DNA from: G963665815 sp942492065 | GTDB lineage: Bacteria > Cloacimonadota > Cloacimonadia > Cloacimonadales > JAIOQZ01 | Reading direction: 5' to 3' | Assembly: GCA_942492065.1 (NCBI GenBank) | Contig: CALODV010000013.1 | Coordinates: 434,001-498,000, forward strand | DNA length: 64,000 nt | Shown here: positions 24,760 to 33,800 of the stretch, piece after piece | Layout: the number at the start of each line of letters is the position of its first letter | How positions within the stretch are numbered: position 1 is the stretch's first letter | Position numbers and translations under genes: made by a program | The notes under the pieces: model-generated | Seen by the model: only the letters and a program-made list of their open reading frames with translations | Told to the model about the DNA's origin: nothing | Database searches by the model: none

Positions 24760-24789
24760 TATTTATTTTTAACTTTCTTCTTTTGTCAA
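24760..24789 (-). promoter_or_regulatory. Promoter of the lipoprotein-LysM unit
   Basis: Minus-strand TTGACA (complement of 24784-24789), 18-bp A-rich spacer, TAAATA (complement of 24760-24765). The leader to the ATG at 24726 contains AAAGGAG. Confidence 0.55.
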
Positions 24790-24912
24790 GATATAAACAT
24801 AATCAAACCTAAGCATATTTTTGGTTATTAAAGTCAGTTTTGCTAAAATTAATATTTTCCACAGAAAATCACCTTCAGCACTGACTAAATCCCCGATTAT
24901 ACAAAGCTCTCA

Positions 24913-27303
24913 TTATATAAGATTTGCAGGGTCTACATCTATAGTAACCTTTATCCCTGCATGTAATTTCAATTTTTCTTTCAAGAAATTTATAAAAATG
25001 GATATACGACTCACTGTCTTAGATTTAACCAATAAATGATACCTATATCTGTTGTGAAGCTTTGCAATCGGCGCTTGTACCGGACCCAGAAAAATCAGCT
25101 GGCTATCGTTATACTTTTTTGAAAAACCCTGAATAAACTTCTCAACTTTTTTAATCTCTTGCAATAGCAATTCATTCACCTCACAAGTAAATATTATTCT
25201 TGCAAGCTTACTGTACGGAGGATAGTGTAAAGCACTTCTGTTGCCCAGTTCATGCTTGATGAATGACACAAAATCATTGTTCTTTATCATTTTTATGATA
25301 AAGCTATCCGGATTATAGGTCTGCAGAATAATTTTACCTCTGTCCTGTCCTCGTCCTACTCGTCCTGTGACCTGAGTCAAAAGCTGAAATGCTTTCTCCT
25401 CGGCACGAAAATCAGGTACATTTGTCAGATTGTCAACATTTATAACACCCAATAACGCCAGATTTGGAAAATGAAGCCCTTTAGCTACCATCTGAGTCCC
25501 AATCAATATATCAACTGATGAATCTTCCATTCTTTGAATAAAACTCTCATAAGCCTTTCTTGTAGTAACTGTGTCAGAATCGATTCTAAGAATCTTAGAC
25601 TCGGGAAAATATGCCTGAACACGTGCTTCAACTTGCTGTATCCCCGCAGCTCCATACTTAAGTATGCGTGATTCGCACTCGGGACATACATTTGGTGCTT
25701 TCTCATGCCTACCGCAATAGTGGCATTGAATTGATTCATCATGCTTGTGGTACTTCATGCTTACATCACAGTCTGTACATTTTACAATATGACCGCATTG
25801 AGTACACTGCACGAAATTAGCATACCCTCTTCTATTTTGAAACAGCAAAACCTGCTTACCGACTCTCAGAGTTTTATCAATTTCATCACGAAGCACTTTT
25901 GTCAGCAGTTCATCATCCGAATCTTTAAGACCTGTAATAATCAATTCCGGTGCTTCAGTGCAAAAGGGTTTCTCAGTCAAGGACAGCAACTCGTATCTTT
26001 TATCTACAGCGTTTTTCCAGCTTTCCAGCGATGGTGTTGCACTGCCTAATACACAGACAGAGCTCTTCATCTTTGCAAGCAGTACTGCAAGATCCCTGGC
26101 ATTATAGCGAGGTGTATTCTCCTGCTTATATGTGTTCTCATGCTCTTCATCAACAATAATGATACCCAAGTCTTTGACTGGTGCAAACAGAGCACTTCTG
26201 GCTCCAATGACAATCCTTGCTTTTCCACTTCGAATCTTTTTCCATTCTACAACTCGTTCTCTCAAAGTCAGAGCACTATGGATAACTGCAATATTGTCCT
26301 GGAAGTAAGCATAAAAGCGACCTATGAATTGTGGGGTAAGAGATATTTCCGGAAGCAATACGATTGCAGATTTTCCTGATTTGATGACTTCCTGCACACA
26401 ATAAGCATAAATATCTGTCTTTCCACTTCCTGTTACACCATACAGTAAATATGGCTTAAAGATTTCTGAATCTATCCCTTTTTTTATCTGCTCAAATATT
26501 TTCGTCTGAGCAGCTGTCAGTGTTACTGAGGAATAGTCCCTTATATCACTCCAGATGTTCTGTTGAAGCTGTTCTTTCCTACTGTAGACTTCAATCAGCC
26601 CCTTATTACGTAAACCCTTTATAATAGAATAACTGTAATCCTGAGCAACAGCAGAAACAGCAACATCTTTTTGAGGAGAAGATGCTAATTGCTCATAAAG
26701 CTCTTTTTGCCTGTGAGGTAAGTCATCTTTACAGCTACCAATCAGCCTGATATAGTTCCTGAACTTGTCTTTTACCTTTTTGTCTCTGACATTCTCAATT
26801 TCAACCAGATCGTTTTCTTCGAGCTTCTCCACAAATGAAATAATATTTGAAACCGATGTTTTCTCTTTCAGTTCTTTGATACTAATCCCTGAATTCTCAC
26901 TCAATTGATTGTATATTAGTTTTTCATCTTTCGTTGCAAATAATTTTCTCTCAGTAGTTTTGAGAGATACTTTTCTGTTATATGTTACCTGCATACCAGC
27001 CGGTATCATTGAGAAAAGCGACATTCCCGGAGGTGCATGGTAGTACTTGCTCATCCACTCAGCTATTTTTATACCTTCCGAGGAGACAACCGGATCTGTG
27101 TCCAACACTTCTATAATCGGCAGATATCTTATTGTCTTTCCTGTATCCATAGGTTCGGAAACTTCGGACCAGACAATTCCGGATATTAAACGATTATTGA
27201 ATCTCACAATCACTCTACAACCAGCTTCTATATTTACTGAGGCTGTATATGTATATAAGTTTGATACTTTGACCGGCAGTGCTATATTATAATAGTAATT
27301 CAT
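24913..27303 (-). CDS. priA: Primosomal protein N' (replication restart helicase PriA)
   Basis: 796 aa. An N-terminal 3'-DNA-binding domain (1-~105) and winged helix precede the helicase core with Walker A GVTGSGKTD and the DEEH box (VDEEHENTYKQE). The zinc-binding module has eight Cys (CTQCGHIVKCTDC, CHYC, CPEC). The second helicase domain ends with QVTGRVGRG. It reloads the replisome at stalled forks. The ATG lies directly against the T tract of the preceding operon's terminator. The only Shine-Dalgarno-like sequence, AAAGGGG (complement of 27313-27319), is inside that hairpin, so read-through transcripts may be poorly translated unless it opens. Confidence 0.97.
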   Translation of the reverse strand: MNYYYNIALPVKVSNLYTYTASVNIEAGCRVIVRFNNRLISGIVWSEVSEPMDTGKTIRYLPIIEVLDTDPVVSSEGIKIAEWMSKYYHAPPGMSLFSMIPAGMQVTYNRKVSLKTTERKLFATKDEKLIYNQLSENSGISIKELKEKTSVSNIISFVEKLEENDLVEIENVRDKKVKDKFRNYIRLIGSCKDDLPHRQKELYEQLASSPQKDVAVSAVAQDYSYSIIKGLRNKGLIEVYSRKEQLQQNIWSDIRDYSSVTLTAAQTKIFEQIKKGIDSEIFKPYLLYGVTGSGKTDIYAYCVQEVIKSGKSAIVLLPEISLTPQFIGRFYAYFQDNIAVIHSALTLRERVVEWKKIRSGKARIVIGARSALFAPVKDLGIIIVDEEHENTYKQENTPRYNARDLAVLLAKMKSSVCVLGSATPSLESWKNAVDKRYELLSLTEKPFCTEAPELIITGLKDSDDELLTKVLRDEIDKTLRVGKQVLLFQNRRGYANFVQCTQCGHIVKCTDCDVSMKYHKHDESIQCHYCGRHEKAPNVCPECESRILKYGAAGIQQVEARVQAYFPESKILRIDSDTVTTRKAYESFIQRMEDSSVDILIGTQMVAKGLHFPNLALLGVINVDNLTNVPDFRAEEKAFQLLTQVTGRVGRGQDRGKIILQTYNPDSFIIKMIKNNDFVSFIKHELGNRSALHYPPYSKLARIIFTCEVNELLLQEIKKVEKFIQGFSKKYNDSQLIFLGPVQAPIAKLHNRYRYHLLVKSKTVSRISIFINFLKEKLKLHAGIKVTIDVDPANLI

Positions 27304-27326
27304 AAAAAAAAGCCCCTTTCGGGGCT
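27304..27326 (-). terminator. Intrinsic terminator of the TolQR/AgmX operon, abutting priA
   Basis: Perfect 6-bp stem AGCCCC (27311-27316) / GGGGCT (27321-27326) with a TTTC loop (GAAA on the RNA), followed on the minus strand by eight T. It ends at the priA ATG. Confidence 0.9.
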
Positions 27327-27334
27327 GATAATTA

Positions 27335-28771
27335 TTATTGTTTCAAGAACTTCATTCTTGTTTCATATCTACGATTCTGCTCAACCCTGATTCTCCAAGT
27401 CAGAATCTGCTTTTCAGCTTTCTGCAGGAACTCAGGTGTAAAGAAGCTTCCTGATTCAGGGAAGATTTCAACCATCTCCACCAAATCTGTATCTTTATTG
27501 ATATAGAGCACAAACCTGATTGTACCATACATTTCAGCAATTCTGCTTTCGTTTCTGTACAATCTGTTAAGTCTTCTTTTGTATGCATCAACAACTTTTT
27601 CAATACGAGCTGATGCTGTTTTTTCTTCAGCAGACATTTCCTGAATACCTACGCCTTCAACTCCAAGAGTTTTAAGCCCAGAGAAACGTCCCTTAATACT
27701 TGCAAGTTCGGCAGTACTTTTAATTGAAACATATCCAATTTCTTCTGCACCTTCACCAACTTCGTCACTGCTGAGTACTTTATAGCCTTCTCCACCGCTT
27801 ACAGATTGACCTGCGAGAATTTCTTCAAGTCCGGTAGATCCGTCTAATCCTGAGTCTCCACCTTTTTCATCAAACTGTTTAGCAATATCGACTCTACTCT
27901 TAGTTTGTCTAAGATTAGCACCTTTGGCAGTTGTCACGATACCTGATGAAGTAGTAACTTTGAAAACCTGTGACATATCAACAGAGTTATCATCAAGGTT
28001 ACCTGCATCATCTTTAATATCATTCATTGCCGAACCGAATATATTCTTCATACCTTGTTCAAGGTTCTTTTCACCTTCTTCAACCTGTTTAGCTGCTTCT
28101 TCTTCAGTTTCAGCTTTTTTCTTGAAGCCGCTGTTACTAGCAACTTCTTCAGGTTGTTCAACTTCTTCTTTTACCTCAGGCTGCATTTTCATTAGATGAG
28201 CCTGTTTCTGGGCAAGTTTATCTCTAAATGTATTCACCACTTGTGGTGGCTCATATGTCCTATGCATTACAAAGGTAGTAACACCTAAAATGAGGAATGC
28301 TATCGTCATGAAAGCTACCGTCACTTTATTTTCGGCATTAAGTCCTTCATGTTTTGAGTACTGACGTATAAGAAGTTTTTCAGTATGAGTATAAACAACA
28401 GTATAAGGTTTCTTGAAAAAGTAATGGATTTCCCAGTCACCGGAAAATTTTATAATACCCGTTGTAGCCGTATCGTTCAGTATCAGAGAATTCCCCTGAA
28501 GCATCTTCTTTCCTTTGAGGTCCTGAGGAGATAATGTTACATCACCTTTCATTACGATGAGTTCCATACCTTTTCTCAGGTTCATAACAAAGGATGGACC
28601 CTTCTTTTCTATGAGTTTAAATTTACTAGGGAAAGACCTGTCCAGAATCTGCCAGAAGAGATATTCATTAGAACCAATAAAAAAACTGTTCTTGAAATCT
28701 CTGCCAGAGTTCACATAACTATGTACCTTTCCTTTATAAACCAACTCAAGCCATAATATTTTATCACTCAT
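27335..28771 (-). CDS. AgmX/PglI (GltJ)-type TonB-like energy transducer
   Basis: 478 aa. Residues 1-~150 are cytoplasmic, beta-rich, with an FHA-like segment (FFIGSNEYLFWQIL). One transmembrane helix spans about 151-172. The periplasmic part has a charged, Glu/Lys-rich stretch (about 190-270), a glycine-rich linker and a C-terminal TonB/AgmX-like domain (about 385-478: IEKVVDAYKRRLNRLYR...GTIRFVLYI...KQILTWRIR). In myxobacteria the AgmX/GltJ protein couples a TolQR-type motor to envelope partners during gliding; the same C-terminal fold occurs in other bacteria with unknown jobs. Last gene of an eight-gene run with TolQ and two TolR-like subunits, and followed by a strong terminator. Confidence 0.85.
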   Translation of the reverse strand: MSDKILWLELVYKGKVHSYVNSGRDFKNSFFIGSNEYLFWQILDRSFPSKFKLIEKKGPSFVMNLRKGMELIVMKGDVTLSPQDLKGKKMLQGNSLILNDTATTGIIKFSGDWEIHYFFKKPYTVVYTHTEKLLIRQYSKHEGLNAENKVTVAFMTIAFLILGVTTFVMHRTYEPPQVVNTFRDKLAQKQAHLMKMQPEVKEEVEQPEEVASNSGFKKKAETEEEAAKQVEEGEKNLEQGMKNIFGSAMNDIKDDAGNLDDNSVDMSQVFKVTTSSGIVTTAKGANLRQTKSRVDIAKQFDEKGGDSGLDGSTGLEEILAGQSVSGGEGYKVLSSDEVGEGAEEIGYVSIKSTAELASIKGRFSGLKTLGVEGVGIQEMSAEEKTASARIEKVVDAYKRRLNRLYRNESRIAEMYGTIRFVLYINKDTDLVEMVEIFPESGSFFTPEFLQKAEKQILTWRIRVEQNRRYETRMKFLKQ

Positions 28772-28779
28772 AATTTCAC

Positions 28780-29301
28780 CTACGAAGTACTTCCTCTATA
28801 CTTATCAGTCAAGTTTGACTCATATAGTGTTGAGAAATATATATTTACGTATCCAGCTTTCCCACTGACCTTGAATAATTCAGTAACATAAGAGCATTTC
28901 ACACTTTTATCAACCTGAAGCAAAATACATGGAACTGCATCATTGTCATTGTCAATTATACTTTCTTTATCCAGTAATAAATGACCTTCCAATGCCTTTC
29001 TGGTTGAAGGATTATTCATAAGATCATCAAGTGAACCGACGTAAACAGCATCCATTCCATACAGAATCTGATCAGGGTATACTTTAATAACAACTGTACG
29101 ACCATCCTCTATAAGTTGTTCATTGGTTGCAGTAGGAGGAAGAAGCATACTTTTGGGCGGTTTGTTTTTAGCTGCATCCATAGATACATTTTTTAGCAGG
29201 AACACGAGAAGGATTGTCAGAATATCAATCAAAGATGTGATATTCAAATCTTTCCTTTTTATTCTCTGCCTTTTTGATGATTTAAATTGATCCGCTTTCA
29301 T
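28780..29301 (-). CDS. ExbD/TolR-family motor subunit, proton-carrying Asp present
   Basis: 173 aa. Basic N-terminus, a single membrane helix at about 21-39 with the conserved proton-path Asp26 (TSLIDILTILLVFLL), then a periplasmic domain. Together with the TolQ-like channel it would form a proton-driven motor. It is preceded by a second TolR-like gene 18 nt upstream that lacks this Asp. Confidence 0.93.
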   Translation of the reverse strand: MKADQFKSSKRQRIKRKDLNITSLIDILTILLVFLLKNVSMDAAKNKPPKSMLLPPTATNEQLIEDGRTVVIKVYPDQILYGMDAVYVGSLDDLMNNPSTRKALEGHLLLDKESIIDNDNDAVPCILLQVDKSVKCSYVTELFKVSGKAGYVNIYFSTLYESNLTDKYRGSTS

Positions 29302-29319
29302 ATCATTCTCCTTTGCTGC

Positions 29320-29847
29320 TTACTGTTTTTGAATGAATTGTTCAACCGCAGATTCATAGTTTATTGAAGGAAACTCATTAACTTTACAAACATCCACAGA
29401 TGCCATCAGTGCGTCAAAGTTAACATTTCCTGCAGCAAGAATAGTGATCTCATTCTGATCTTTATTCTTCTTCTTAAACTCTGCAAGCTCTTTATCCAGT
29501 TCAAATAAATTATAACGTTGAGTTACAATGGTCGCAGAAGGATCAATAACTGGTATCTTTTTTACCTTTGAGTTATCGTCATTGTAAATTATCTCAAATC
29601 TGTCCTCAAATATTGCAAGTTTCAAGGTCTCAATTTTATCTTCTTCTTCTTCTTCTTTCTGTTCTTCATTTCCTTGAGCAGCATTATTTGCAGACATTTG
29701 TATCTCAACCATAGCCATTTTTACAGTAACTGTTATAACAAGCAGCATTGGGATAATAGTAATAAACAAGTTCATAATTGGAATCAAGTTCAGATCTTTA
29801 CTTGTAGCCCGAACAATTTTCCTTGAACCTGATGGTCCCTTATACAT
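29320..29847 (-). CDS. ExbD/TolR-family subunit with Asn in place of the conserved Asp
   Basis: 175 aa. Same layout as its neighbour: basic start, membrane helix about 20-44, a strongly acidic run (EEQKEEEEEDK, about 60-70) and a periplasmic domain. At the position of the conserved Asp the sequence is IPIMNLFITII with Asn26 (AAC codon, read directly from the DNA). In the ExbD/TolR/MotB family this Asp is required for proton flow. This subunit is therefore expected to be structural or to make a mixed dimer with the Asp-bearing paralog (inference). Confidence 0.9.
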   Translation of the reverse strand: MYKGPSGSRKIVRATSKDLNLIPIMNLFITIIPMLLVITVTVKMAMVEIQMSANNAAQGNEEQKEEEEEDKIETLKLAIFEDRFEIIYNDDNSKVKKIPVIDPSATIVTQRYNLFELDKELAEFKKKNKDQNEITILAAGNVNFDALMASVDVCKVNEFPSINYESAVEQFIQKQ

Positions 29848-29857
29848 TTATTGCTCC

Positions 29858-30610
29858 TTATTTTTTAATTGAGTTACTAATCTCATTTACAATTTTTACA
29901 CTGTATTCATCAATTTTGCTGACGATAGTTGTAGCTCGTCCTTCAAGGATACCTTTAAAGAACATAGTTGGAATAGCAACAAGAAGTCCAAAACCGGTTG
30001 TACCCATAGCTTTCGCAATACCACCGGTAAGAGCTGAACCCTGCTCAGATTCACTAAGTGAAGCCAAAGCTGAGAACGCATCGATAAGACCGGCGATTGT
30101 ACCGAGAAGACCAAGAAGTGTTGCAACTTGACCAACAATATCAAACCAGTGTAAACCTGATGTAACTTGAGGAGCTTTTTGCATACCGGCTTCATTCAAA
30201 GCGTTTGCAAGTGATTCTTCAAGTTCAGCACCCTGTTTTCCTGCTTTCTTTGCATCATTAAATGCAAGAAGTCCATTCCAGAATACAAATCCGAGAATTT
30301 TGTCTTTGTGTGGCTGACATGTTTTTACTGCTTCATCATACTGTCCGTTTTTGATGAAACCTTTCAGTTTAAGGTAGAATTTTCCGGCATCAAGTTTTTC
30401 TTTAAAATAAAGGACACCAAATTTTACAAAAAACAGAACCAGTGATACTACTCCAAGAAAAGCGATTGGAGCCATCCACTCAATAGCGCCCATAAACAAC
30501 GCAATTGGGCTAAACTCATCTGTATCAACCTTAACGTTTTGAGCGAACATTAATACTCCGGTAACCATGAATAAAATGGTGAATAAAGTCTTTTTGACTT
30601 TAGGTGTCAT
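29858..30610 (-). CDS. MotA/TolQ/ExbB proton channel family protein
   Basis: 250 aa. An N-terminal hydrophobic segment (about 8-24) is followed by the three family helices: about 43-69, about 150-178 (VGQVATLLGLLGTIAGLIDAF) and about 190-215 (GIAKAMGTTGFGLLVAIPT). The cytoplasmic loop carries long charged helices. TolQ-type proteins form the pentameric channel around TolR/ExbD dimers. Its genes are ordered TolQ-TolR(N)-TolR(D)-AgmX, with 10-19 nt gaps. There is no tolB or pal, so this is not the Tol-Pal system. Confidence 0.94.
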   Translation of the reverse strand: MTPKVKKTLFTILFMVTGVLMFAQNVKVDTDEFSPIALFMGAIEWMAPIAFLGVVSLVLFFVKFGVLYFKEKLDAGKFYLKLKGFIKNGQYDEAVKTCQPHKDKILGFVFWNGLLAFNDAKKAGKQGAELEESLANALNEAGMQKAPQVTSGLHWFDIVGQVATLLGLLGTIAGLIDAFSALASLSESEQGSALTGGIAKAMGTTGFGLLVAIPTMFFKGILEGRATTIVSKIDEYSVKIVNEISNSIKK

Positions 30611-30628
30611 TTCGACCTCCTGTTTTTA

Positions 30629-30880
30629 TTAATATAATAATTTATTAGATTTCTTAAAATTCTCTATAGCATGCCTTTTAAGTCCAGCTTTTTTCGGAGA
30701 ATCTTTTTTTCCAAGTAATGCAGAATTATCCGGTTTAAGATCTTCAACTTTTACTTCTTTTACTTCGTTACTTTTTAAAGTTGCTACGTTCTTATATTTA
30801 TCCTTGATGCTCTTCTTAGTTTCCTGAGCATATAAGCCAAGCATAAACATCATTAATATAATTATTGTGATTCTTTTCAT
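30629..30880 (-). CDS. Small secreted Lys-rich protein in the envelope-motor operon
   Basis: 83 aa. Signal peptide about 1-19 (MKRITIIILMMFMLGLYAQ), then a very basic mature part with the patterns KKSIKDKYKN, KVEDLKPDNS and KKDSPKKAGLKRHA. I do not recognise a family. It begins 5 nt after the 1448-aa TPR gene and precedes TolQ by 18 nt, and has a normal signal peptide, so it is likely a real component or linker of the complex. Confidence 0.65.
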   Translation of the reverse strand: MKRITIIILMMFMLGLYAQETKKSIKDKYKNVATLKSNEVKEVKVEDLKPDNSALLGKKDSPKKAGLKRHAIENFKKSNKLLY

Positions 30881-30885
30881 TTATC

Positions 30886-33800
30886 TTACTCCGGTTTTTT
30901 AACTGTGTATCTCATATCAAAGTATAATGATTTCCAACTTTCCCTACTAGTTACTTTTACAAGAATTGTATTCTCGCCTTGTTTAAACTGTGAGCTGTCC
31001 AGAATTACCGGACTAGGGAATACTTTGTTAAGATTTGAATCCAAGTCGATTGGGAACTCATACATTACTTCCTGTCCATTAATCCAGATCGATGCATACT
31101 CGTCTCCAACTACTTTGATTTCACCATCAAGAAACTCATGATCTACGTTAATTTTCTTCCAGAAATAAACAGAATACACTCTGGTAGAATCAGGATTGGG
31201 TGCCCAAATACCGATTGCATCAGATTCTTCAGCCGACATTCCTTCAATATTAACTTTGTAGAATACTGACAAATCTTTACCAGCAAAAGACCATGTAGAA
31301 TCGATTTGAGCAATAGCAGGATCAATATCCTCTGCTTCCTTTGTCATCCAGGTAAAATCTGATACAAGCACTTTCTTCTCAGTAGTTCTGAAGTATTCAA
31401 GTTTGTCAGCATCATACTGAGCTGTCACGTTAGCTGAAAATTTCGATGTACTGGCAGGTTCAACCTTAAATACAAATGTGTTATTTCCTGCTACAATATT
31501 ATCAAGAGTCTGTACTTTATATACGAAGTAGTTCTCTCCATCTATTTTTACAGAATCACTTTTCGCATGTTGAACATTCAAGATATTGTTATTAACAGAA
31601 ATTTCTGCCTGACTCACTGCAACATAAGTGAATGTCACAATTTCCGGAATCATCTCAATATTGAGACTGTTCTTGTAGTAGTTAACAAAACCAGTATTAA
31701 CTGACCACATTGGATACTTAGTACCACGCGATTCAACAGAGTCAGAAACTACTGCGGTTATCCAGTCTGTATTCAGTGAAGAAACTGCAAAATCAGCTCC
31801 CATGTCTATAGAATTAATCTTCCATGAGTTAACATCAGAGTCAGCATAAACCTTATCGGTCATTACGCCCCATTCAACAAGTTTATCATATGGGTGCTGA
31901 TAATAATCATCTCTATAGTCCTTATTTTTATAGTAATTTTCATAAAGTTCCATGTAACGTGCAGCAGCAGTGTTCAATAGTTCCTGTCTGTAGGGAGCTA
32001 CGTAACCGAATAGCAGTTTCTTGAACTCATTGTAGTGACCGACACCAGTATTTTTGGCTTCATTAGCATCCATTGACACTTCTGAGAACTTCTGAGTCTG
32101 TTCTAACAAGACTTCTGTAGCGTATTCATAGCAATAACCTATAGTATATAAGATTTTAGTTTCCTGCTCAGGTTTCATTTCATAGTTTCGTCCATCTACA
32201 AACAGTTTAGCTAGATCTTCTGAAGCTTTATCAGCATCCTCTTTTAATTTTTTAATACGTCCCTTGAAGTTCCTGCCGAATCGTGTGAGGTTATTAACCT
32301 TCAATAACTGCTGAGGAGTACGCTCAAGAAAAGAGCTGTTAACTCTATCGAATGTCCTGTCAAAATTATCGTAATAATTCACATAATCTTTCCAGTATTC
32401 AAAATCTTCATGAACTATATCAACTTTAATATCCAGATTTTCTTTCAGGTACTTGTTCTCAAGTCTCTTATATTCGAAAATCTTATCATTCATAGCACCA
32501 AAATCTTTCGTCTTAAACAGACTATCAGCTTCCATATAAATTTCTCTCAATTCTGAAGCAGCGATATTGCTGAGTAAGTTATTATTAGGATCTTTTCTAT
32601 GAATGTACTGAGCCATTTGCTTAAATTCTTCTTCTTTGTTCTGATCTTTATATTTCTTGGCTACTTCAATAAGCATAGACATTGCCGCCGGGTGATCAGG
32701 ATACTTTTTCTCAAAATCAAGACTGAGTTCTATCACCTTATCTTCATTACCAAGTTCACTGTAGAGTTTAAATGCCTGGAGATATAAATCTTCGCGTTTT
32801 TCTGTTCCAAGGTCCATTGATCGTGAGTTCTCATACAAATCCATATACATTTCAGCAGCAGTTTCAATATTCTTGAAAGCTCCTTCTTCGTACATTTTTA
32901 TTATTTCAATATGAAGCTGATATGCTTCATTACTGTTTGGGTACAGCGCGATAAACCTGTATCTGAGATCTTTCCCCTGTTCAAGGTCATTCATAAGAGA
33001 ATCTGCGATATCCCATGAATTTTTGTAATATGTAAGAACTTCAACTTTGTTCTCATCAACAGGTTTCGGAGTAATAAGCTCTTCTGAAAGACTTAACCAA
33101 AGATCAATCGCCTTCTGATAATCAGGCACCTGCTTATAGGTGTTAATTGCTTCAACTACAAATCCACGACTTTTCTTGCGATCTTTATCTTTATATCTGT
33201 CAGCAAGTTCAAGATAGCCTTCAGCAGACTGAACAAGATCACCGCCTGTTTTCAGTTTCTTAGCATTGCTTTGTATTGATGCATCAATATTTGTCCTGAT
33301 CATTTCCTGATCTTCATTATCAGCAAGTGCAAGTGCTTTCTCGAAATACTCTCTTGAAAGTACAAATTCATTTTTCTTTTCGTTCAAAACAGCAAGCTGA
33401 AGGTATGCACGCTTCTTAACATTGTTTTCTATTTCCAGTTCGAGAAGTTTTTCGTAATCGACATAAGCAGAATCGAACTTAGCATTTTTAAATCTGATTT
33501 CAGCTCTGTTGTAAACGATTTTCGAAAGCAGGTTTTCTTTATCCATTTCTGCATATTTTGGGTTTCTCAGAATCTTTTCGAACTTGAGAGTAGCATCAAC
33601 ATACATTGAATCAGCTTCCTGCCTGGAAATACCGGTTGCAACTGTAGAATCAGGACCCTCATTGGCGGAAACATCAGTTTCATCCAAATCTTTTACTTGA
33701 TTTCTAATTTCATCAATACAAAGGAAAATCCTGAATTCATTATCATAATAATTCTCATTTTCCGGGTATCTCTCATTCAAATTGATAAATGCTTCACGTG

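Noticed and set aside
27335..30610. Classical Tol-Pal system
   Set aside because: TolQ and TolR homologs are present, but tolA in its usual form, tolB and pal are absent, and the partners are TPR, barrel and AgmX-type proteins.
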